DNA from: Calliopum simillimum
Lineage: Eukaryota > Arthropoda > Insecta > Diptera > Lauxaniidae
Assembly: GCA_951812925.1 (NCBI GenBank)
Contig: OX638372.1
Span: 89,177,058 to 89,241,057, forward strand
DNA: 64,000 bases
Reading direction: 5' to 3'
Part shown: piece by piece, positions 57,477-64,000 of the stretch
Position numbering within the stretch: the stretch's first letter is position 1
Layout: each line of letters starts with the position of its first letter
Notes under the pieces: model-generated
What the model was told of the DNA's origin: nothing
The model's database searches: none
Seen by the model: the letters and a program-made list of their open reading frames with translations, nothing else
Translations under genes and position numbers: made by a program

Positions 57477-58270
57477 ATTACTTGTTCCGTTGCAATCTCA
57501 AACGGTCCAAGGTACACCATGCAAGTGTACCTTGGACTATTAAAAATAAAAGAGAATACATTGTATTTTGGTAATAAATTATGAAAGAACCATTTATTAT
57601 GTAATCAAAAGTAAAATTTTTTTCAATAAAAAAAAAAAAATTAATCATAAACAAAAATTATAACACAAAAAAGTGCATTTAGCGAAAAACAATTAATTAA
57701 ACAAAAATAGTTGCAAATAAATACATTAATCGCGTAAAGAATAATAATAATATTATATTGAGAGGCGATTATGGTTTTCTGGTTGCCCGTCGAAAAAGGC
57801 TCGCTGGTCAATAAGCTAGGTCCAAGGTACACACAGACAGCATGTTTTAAAAACTGTCAACACCCACAACACATGTTAATGAAAATACATCTTAAACACA
57901 CTAAAAGCTTGAAACAATAACTAAACTTCCTTCCTGATGTTGTAAAACTGAAATATTTCAAGTAAGTTCCTCACAAAACGTTTCGTAGCTTACTCCAAAA
58001 ACAAATTTTTACACACAAAAAACACTTTTTCCGTCGCTTTTTATACACGCGTACAGCTTGACAGTCTGAAGTCTATTTATATGAGTCACCGGTATGAGTG
58101 GAAAATTTCATAGAAGAACATTATCGTACACGTGCAACTGTTGAGTGGCAACCGGCACTCGGACCGAGGTACACTCGGACCAAGGTACACACATCTCCCC
58201 TACACTTTATCTTGGACTCATCGGTGTATATTAAATTGATAGTGTCGCATAGTCTCAAAATATAACTTCT

Positions 58271-58735
58271 CCATCTCCGTGCAATTCGATGACTTTTATT
58301 ATTCTACATGGTTTGTTCGATTTTCTTTTCATCTCCCCTCATGCGACGCAGGTATTAGCTTAATACCTCTTGCACTACAACTTAACTGCACTGCAATCAA
58401 ACTATAAATTAACTGTAGTACAACGTGTACGTGCTATTATAAAATTTACCATTTGTAGCTCAAACTTTCGCTAAACTTACGTTTCCAGTTTCTGCTAAAC
58501 ATTCTCATTGGTTCTGGCGACAGCAATGTATAGTGCAATTTTAACCCAACATTAACCTTCTCGATGTTTTGTTTGAAGTTGATTAAGATAAAGAAGACAC
58601 CAGCCATTAACAAACCTATTGCTTCGAAGTCTGTTAGTTCTTAAATTCTTTAGGAATTCAAAAATTTGTGAAGTTTTTCTTTGTAATGTTTTGCTTTTTT
58701 TGGAAAGGTTCTGAGAAGGAGCAGTGCATAGGATT
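58271..58735. other. Probable upstream remnant of the RNase H element
   Basis: Minus-strand continuity with the RNase H relic suggests more of the same retroelement, but the frames are too broken to read. Confidence 0.4.
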
Positions 58736-59060
58736 TGCTTTATTAAAAAAGTGGGCGATACCACGCCCCCAAATAGATAAAAACGCTCTCCCGGCTAAAC
58801 CACTGCATTGAATTTTATGAAATAAAGTATGGAGATAGGATTAGCACTGGGGAACGGTCTCACGGCTAAAACACAGCATCGAGTTTTATGAAATTAGGTA
58901 TAGAGATAGGGTAAGCACTAAGGAACGATAATATGATATCTTTTCAAATGGGCAGCACCACGCCCCAAATTGGAAGAAACGCTTTCATGGCTAAGCCGCT
59001 ACATCGATTTTTATGAAATTTGTAATAGAGATATTGTGAGCACTGGGGAACTATAATTAT
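58736..59060 (-). repeat. Three ~120-bp cgtgg-cgccca units, minus orientation
   Basis: These are reverse-oriented relatives of the 52.1-kb units: gggcgataccacgcccc, aacgctctcccggctaaac, gcattgaattttatgaaat and tatggagataggattagcac, followed by two more units (ctcacggctaaaacacagca, and gcaccacgccccaaattgg with catggctaagccgctacatc). Each unit is diverged. A further fragment, cacggctaagccactacac, occurs at 63.10 kb. Confidence 0.7.
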
Positions 59061-59410
59061 CGTTATAATATGACTTTATAATCTTCTTTTTGATTCTTGA
59101 TATCTCCAGACGGAATCATTTTGTTGAAGTGTTTAAGCAGTTTGGAAATTTAAGTTAATAGTTCAGTCAGAACTCAGACTGTTTCTTCTTTGATTCAGCA
59201 AGTGTTGCGTCTTCAATCAGCTATACTCAAGGTAAAGTGTTTAGTGCATTCCTGCCCAGTTATATTTATCCGGAATACATTACACTGCACAACAAATTAA
59301 GTGTTTGTGATTGTTGCATGGAAGTTTTTTGTCAATTCCGAAGAAACTTCCCGCGTAGATTCCAAATCCGAAGTCAGAATTGGCCCATCAGCTATTTTAT
59401 ATATTTTGAC
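59061..59410. other. Spacer
   Basis: Nothing recognised. Confidence 0.5.
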
Positions 59411-59797
59411 ATATTTGAGGTTAAAAACACGAAAACTAAAATTTTTAAGGTTCGATGCAGATTACACAAATCTTTTATTTTATTATTATTACATAATTCA
59501 TAATTTTTCTTCAAAATGAGCTCTTAAAAAGTGACGCATGATGTTTCTTTCAAAGTTATGGCCGACTTAAGGTGATATCATGAAATGCTATAGAAAGAAA
59601 CAGTCTATAAATTTCGTGATATCATCTTAAATCATCCATAACTTTTGAAGAAAGCATTGTGCGACACTTTTTAAGAGCTCATTTTGCAGAGAAATAGTAG
59701 TACTACATAATGAATTAAGAAAAAAAACTAAGAATAATTTGTACTATCTGCATCGAACCTCAAAAATGTTCATGTTCGTGGTTTCAACCTCAAATAT
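59411..59797. mobile_element. Foldback MITE, copy 2
   Basis: Arms 59411-59586 and 59611-59797 are inverted around a 24-bp loop. ATATTTGAGGTT mirrors AACCTCAAATAT, AAGGTTCGATGCAG mirrors CTGCATCGAACCT, and AAAATGAGCTCTTAAAAAGT mirrors ACTTTTTAAGAGCTCATTTT. The inner part (caaagttatggccgacttaaggtgatatcatgaaa) is homologous to copy 1 at 28.95 kb. No coding potential. Confidence 0.85.
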
Positions 59798-61085
59798 CTC
59801 AAAATCTAGAGCTGATGAGCAAAGTCTCGGATTTGGATTCTACGCATAAAGTTCCTTTAGAAATTATGTACATGCAGCTGCCCTGCAACAAAATCATTGT
59901 TATGCTGTGTTATAGATGTATTATATAATTGCGTCATACAACTTGCAGTTTTTCATTCTATCACTTTCAATTTTACTGCCATAAAATCCACTTTTATTCT
60001 GGAAAAATTTTCACAAAAAACTGCAACTTTTACTTATATTCGTTTCTTTTTTTCTACTCTATTGCCAATTTATACCCCTTCCTCCCCACCATTTTTAGTT
60101 TAAAGTCAAGTTTTTCTTTGTTTTCTTACCCCATGACTTTATCAGCGTCATCACAGTTTGACATTTTGCCAAAATAAAACTTTGTCGTTTTCACTTTTTG
60201 TCAAATGTTTTTCTGCGTTATTGCACGTCGCTATGATGTGTCTAGTTTTTTTTTTTTTTACAAAATGGTGGCATTGTCCAGGAGAGCTTAGTAGAAACGA
60301 GTAAAAGTTTTATTTAACTTTCAGCTTGTTTTCCTCTGACATCTTTTCTTGAAATGAAAAACAAAAAACCGCTTAATTTGGCTGTGTGCAATTTCATATT
60401 GAAAGTACTTTGCTTGTAATGATTTGGATTACTTTTGGTTAGTTGAGGAAAGACAAAATCAGATAAAATTAAATAGCCAGAAAGTTCCAGATATGTAGAG
60501 AAAATTTAAAAATATTAGTCACTAATTGGCATTTCAACTAAGAGGTTAAAGCTTCAAAGCTCAAATAAATACATATAACGATGATATTTTGGGCAAAAAT
60601 GGAAAAGTTTTTCATTATTTACAGCTTATTGTTCAAAACTTTTTTGTGAAAGCAATAGTTGTTCCGAAAATACGAGCTAAAGCTTTAAAAAATTTTTCTT
60701 CAATGCATGAAAAAAATTTGTTTGTCTTTTTGGAAAAGGAAAACATAAAGCATCATTTAAATTATCTATATATAAATACGTGAACAGTTTTTTTTTGTCT
60801 CCCTTTTGCGAGCTAACCATTTAACCGATTTAGATATTTTATTTTTTATATGATAGGTACTGTGGTGTAGAATCCACGAATTTAAAAATTATCCTCATAA
60901 GTTGCCAATAAGGCATTTAAAAACAGGATCAAAGTTTCCCATATAATTACAACAACAACAGCACCCACAGTGTTATGCTGTGTTGTTGAGAAAGTGAATG
61001 AGACAGTGGAGTGGGAGAAATTTTGTTGTTGTTGTTTTTCTCTTGCTTGCAAAAACCTGTTTCGTTGCACTCTGTCCACGTTCTG
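59798..61085. other. AT-rich spacer
   Basis: No gene recognised. Short frames (59897-60177) are Phe/Ser-rich AT artefacts. (GTT/CAA)n tracts occur at 60950-60962 and 61023-61036. Confidence 0.55.
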
Positions 61086-62770
61086 CATCGATATTTTGGA
61101 TGTTTTTCGATATTTTGGAGCTTTGCCGATATTTTAGATGTTTTTGTATACTGTTGGACTTTTATCGATATTTTTGATGTTTCTCGATACTTTGGGACTT
61201 TTATCGATATTTTGGACGTTTTTCGATACCTTTGGACTTTTACCGATATTTTGGATGTTTTTCGATACTTTGGGACTTCTACCGATATATTGGATGTTTC
61301 TCGATATTTTTGTACTTTTAAAGATATTTTGGATGTTTTTCGATACTTTTGAACTTTTATCGATATTTTGCATGTTTCTTGATACTTTTGGACTTTTACC
61401 GATTTTCTGGATGATATTCGATACTATTGTACTTTTACCGATATTTTGTGTGTTTTTCGATACGTTGGTACTTTTACCGATATTTTGGATGTTTTTCGAT
61501 ACTCTTAGACTTTTACCGATATTCTGGATGATTTTCGATACTTTGGGACTTTTACCGATATTTTGGATGTTTTTCGATACTTTTGGACTTTTACCGATAT
61601 TTTGGATGTTTCTCGATACTTTTGGACTTTTACCGATATTCTGAATGATTTTCGATACTTTGGGACTTTTACCAATATTTTGGATGTTTTTCGAAACTTT
61701 TGGACTTTTACCGATATTTTGGATGTTTTTTCGATACTTTGGGACTTTTACCAATATTTTGGATGTTTTTCGAAACTTTTGGACTTTTACCGATATTCTG
61801 GATGATTTTCGATACTTTGGGACTTTTACCGATATTTTGGATGTTTTTCGATACTTTTGGACTTTTACCGATATTTTGGATGTTTCTCGCTACTTTTGGA
61901 CTTTTACCGATATTCTGAATGATTTTCGATACTTTGGGACTTTTACCAATATTTTGGATGTTTTTCGAAACTTTTGGACTTTTACCGATATTCTGGATGA
62001 TTTTCGATACTTTGGGACTTTTACCGATATTCTGGATGATTTTCGATACTTTCGGACTTTTACCGATATTTTGGATGTTTTTTCGATACTTTGGGACTTT
62101 TACCGATATTTTGGACGTTTTTCGATACTCTTGGACTTTTACCGATATTTTGGATGTTTCTCGATACTTTTGTATTTTTTCCGATATTTTGGATGTTTTT
62201 CGATACTTTGGGACTTTTGCCGATATTTCGGATGTTCTTCGATACTTTTGGACTTTTACCGATATTTTGGATGATTTTTGATATTTTTGAACTTTTACCG
62301 ATATTTTTGATGTTTCTCGATACTTTTGGACTTTTATCGATACTTTGGATGTTTCTCGATACTTTTGTATTTTTTCCGATATTTTGGATGTTTTTCGATA
62401 CTTTGGGACTTTTACCGATATTTTGGATGTTTTTCGATGCTTTTGGACTTTTACCGATATTTTGGATGATTTTTGATATTTTTGAACTTTTACCGATATT
62501 TTGGATGTTTCTCGATACTTTTGTATTTTTTCCGATATTTTGGATGTTTTTCGATACTTTTAAACTTTTACTGATATTTTGGATGTTTCTCGATACTTTT
62601 GGACTTTTACCGATATTTTGGATGTTTTTTCGATAATTTTGGACATTTGCCGATGTATTGGGTATTTCTCGAGATTTTTGACTTTTACCGATATTTTGGA
62701 CGTTTTTCAATACTTTTGGACTTTCATCGTTTTCTTCGAATTGTTTAATATTTTCGATACTTATGGACTG
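61086..62770. repeat. 39-bp minisatellite array (~42 units)
   Basis: The unit is TTTTTCGATACTTTGGGAC plus TTTTACCGATATTTTGGATG (39 bp). Variants fall into types: GATGTTTTTCGATACTTTGGG, GATGTTTCTCGATACTTTTGG and GATGATTTTCGATACTTTGGG after an ATTCTGG. Some blocks of two to three variants recur in order (for example near 61.68, 61.77 and 61.95 kb), indicating higher-order amplification. As 39 is divisible by three, minus-strand frames of 206 and 274 codons arise with a 13-residue repeat (KVSKNIQNIGKSP). T-run length changes of one base near 61.73, 62.08 and 62.63 kb break the frame, arguing against a conserved protein. The right edge fades at 62.70-62.77 kb. Confidence 0.95.
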
Positions 62771-64000
62771 CAGTTCTGCAATGGCTTGGGCACACTCTCG
62801 CTTATGTAATGGTTTTTGGTTTTGTTTGGATAACGGCTTAATGCTATTTTTGCATTGAGATGCGGTTTGATAATACTCTGTCACGGCTGAAATTCAACAA
62901 AGGTTCTTATGCCTTAATATGCTAAGCGTTGAGGAAGAAAGCTTAAGAAAAATTTTTATGCGAGTGGTGTCATGCGCCTAAAGAGAAAATAGTTTATCTC
63001 GGCTATTTTAGAATGGAGATAAATGGATTTTTGAGAAAGAATATTAATATTTTTTTTTAGTAGAAGGTGCCTCTCTCCCAAAATGAAATTCGTTAGCTAC
63101 CACGGCTAAGCCACTACACCAATTTTTATGTAATTCGATTTTAAGATACACTAAGCCTTCTGCATTAAAAAAGGTTACTACGAATATTGAACTCTGTCAG
63201 TACTTAATATTCAGGCTTTCTTTTATACAAAACAGTACTCGAAAAAAATTGTATCTATCTTTAGGAGAATGGCCAAAATTTGGCCACCGGCGATACTAGC
63301 ATATATAACTATTTATACTTATATTCAAACATCTTTATTGCATATATTCATTTTAATTAATGCGACACTGATTTTGTAAATGCAACAACCCTTTACACGA
63401 GGCTATTAGACGCACTTTCCGAATATGCAAAAAAACTCTAAACATCCATCTGCACATTGACATCGTAGTCTGGAAAAAGCACCACCCGCTGTTTGTATCT
63501 TAATTACATTTCAATTGTTATTCAATTCAGGGCAAAAACAAAACTGATTTCGCTTTTGTTGTTGTCACTTGAAATAACAAAAACATGAAACTTATAATAA
63601 AACTTTGAAATATGTATTTACATAAGAACACAGTTCACAGAGACATCCAGACACCTTTAGTCATTTAACATTTCAAAAGTTTTAAATTAAGAGACCTTGT
63701 AATGATTATGGTGGTTAGATAGATGGATGGGTGGATGTACAATGACAATAGATTTTATATTTGAAGTAGTACAAGACATTGTACGTGTCTGTTATTTTTA
63801 TTTCAAACTTTTTAGACTTTCACTTCTCCAATTTGGGATTATGCCGTCTGCGTTGTATAATCAGACAAATTGCTTAAGAAAATTAAGGAGAAGACTTTTA
63901 ATTAAATGCAAATTAAAATATCTATCATCTTTAAAGGGAGAAAAACATGTGAAATTCAGAACATTTTTCTTTATTTTTCATTTAATTAAGCAATATACCC
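62771..64000. other. AT-rich DNA, one repeat fragment
   Basis: A diverged cgtgg-cgccca family fragment (agctaccacggctaagccac, 63090-63125, then a ccaatttttatgtaattc segment) is the only recognisable item. No gene seen up to the window edge. Confidence 0.55.

Larger units (their letters stand above)
55897..58200. mobile_element. 2.3-kb TA-flanked DNA element with GGGGAGATG ends
   Basis: Perfect inverted ends of at least 25 bp begin GGGGAGATGTGTGTACCTTG and are bordered by TA on both sides (55895-55896 and 58201-58202). Removing the element leaves one TA and rejoins the RNase H frame of the host retroelement, strong support for the boundaries. The interior has further GGTCCAAGGTACAC-type inverted motifs (57508-57540). 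No transposase is recognisable. 1.4 kb of its length is the ribozyme-bearing insertion, so the original was about 0.88 kb. The GGGGA tip and TA target link it to the 28.4-kb MITE. Confidence 0.88.
55590..58270 (-). pseudogene. Non-LTR retrotransposon RNase H domain, split by insertion
   Basis: Minus-strand reading begins at about 58245 with INLIYTDESKIK, corresponding to the first RNase H motif (YTDGSK; Gly is Glu here). The frame is then cut by the 2.3-kb element at 55897-58200. It resumes at 55894 with IDMGLFSEDTMLCQYFRLPD and SVSVLQAEAFGIL (second motif, catalytic Glu kept), DSQAFIKEFNSIILKSK (third motif, Asp kept) and VLNIVWVLGHKNIDANLATK (last motif, His kept; N.KADELA decayed). RNase H removes template RNA during reverse transcription. 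Such domains follow the RT in I-, LOA- and Jockey-type elements. Nearby non-LTR remains at 50.5-51.0 kb have the same orientation. Confidence 0.82.

Noticed and set aside
61086..62770. CRISPR-like array
   Set aside because: Units are contiguous 39-bp tandem copies without unique spacers, in a eukaryotic transposon-rich context.
61134..62884. 13-residue repeat protein gene on the minus strand
   Set aside because: Single-base T-run changes break the frame repeatedly, plus-strand frames are equally open, and no start context or conserved flanking domain supports a gene; kept only as a finding.

Overview
The window reads as AT-rich, gene-poor nuclear DNA of a higher (cyclorrhaphan) fly, possibly a tephritid fruit fly. 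This rests on the transposon families seen: mini-me-like elements with (GTCY)n/(TA)n modules, R1-type non-LTR retrotransposons, mariner, TTAA-flanked piggyBac-like and pogo-like elements, plus many CAA/GTT microsatellites. Species-level placement is a guess. I found no intact cellular protein-coding gene, rRNA or tRNA. Almost every open frame is short and unrecognisable or lies in a repeat; one short reading frame near 47.6-47.8 kb could be an exon, but the evidence is weak.

Layout. 0-16 kb: a decayed end of a 39-bp minisatellite, a degenerate TA-flanked Tc1/mariner-like element (3.47-5.24 kb) carrying a mini-me-like insertion, a diverged foldback element (6.35-7.21 kb), a piggyBac-like MITE (9.15-9.79 kb), an internally deleted pogo/jerky-type transposase relic (10.6-10.9 kb) and two more mini-me-like copies. 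16.9-19.45 kb: a 2.55-kb element with Transib-like CACAGTG ends, holding tandem repeats, one of them split by a pogo-like MITE. 25-33 kb: TA-flanked MITEs, foldback elements and a striking 1.39-kb near-perfect palindrome (30.5-31.9 kb). 36-42 kb: two broken R1-clade retrotransposons in opposite orientations. 44.26-46.15 kb: a huge hexanucleotide microsatellite. 50-58.3 kb: a nest of transposons. 61.1-62.8 kb: the main 39-bp minisatellite array.

The most interesting object is at 56.04-57.48 kb. A 1.4-kb insertion, flanked by a perfect 12-bp target-site duplication, consists of an inverted partial copy followed by tandem ~532-bp units. Each unit carries a hammerhead-ribozyme-like motif on the + strand (CTGATGA / GAAAC / GTC with complementary stems), and the unit junctions carry a second structured module with a closing 7-bp stem, a perfect 10-bp hairpin and Pol III A/B-box-like sequences. 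The architecture (tandem LTR-like units, inverted partial copy, type I hammerhead with a 2-bp stem III) is that of Penelope-like retroelements and retrozyme/Sm-alpha-like repeats, but there is no room for a reverse transcriptase, so it looks like a non-autonomous ribozyme retroelement. It sits inside a 2.3-kb TA-flanked DNA element, which itself interrupts an RNase H domain of an older non-LTR element, giving a three-level nesting that orders the insertions in time.

All similarity statements were made by eye from translation and motif recognition; no database search was run.
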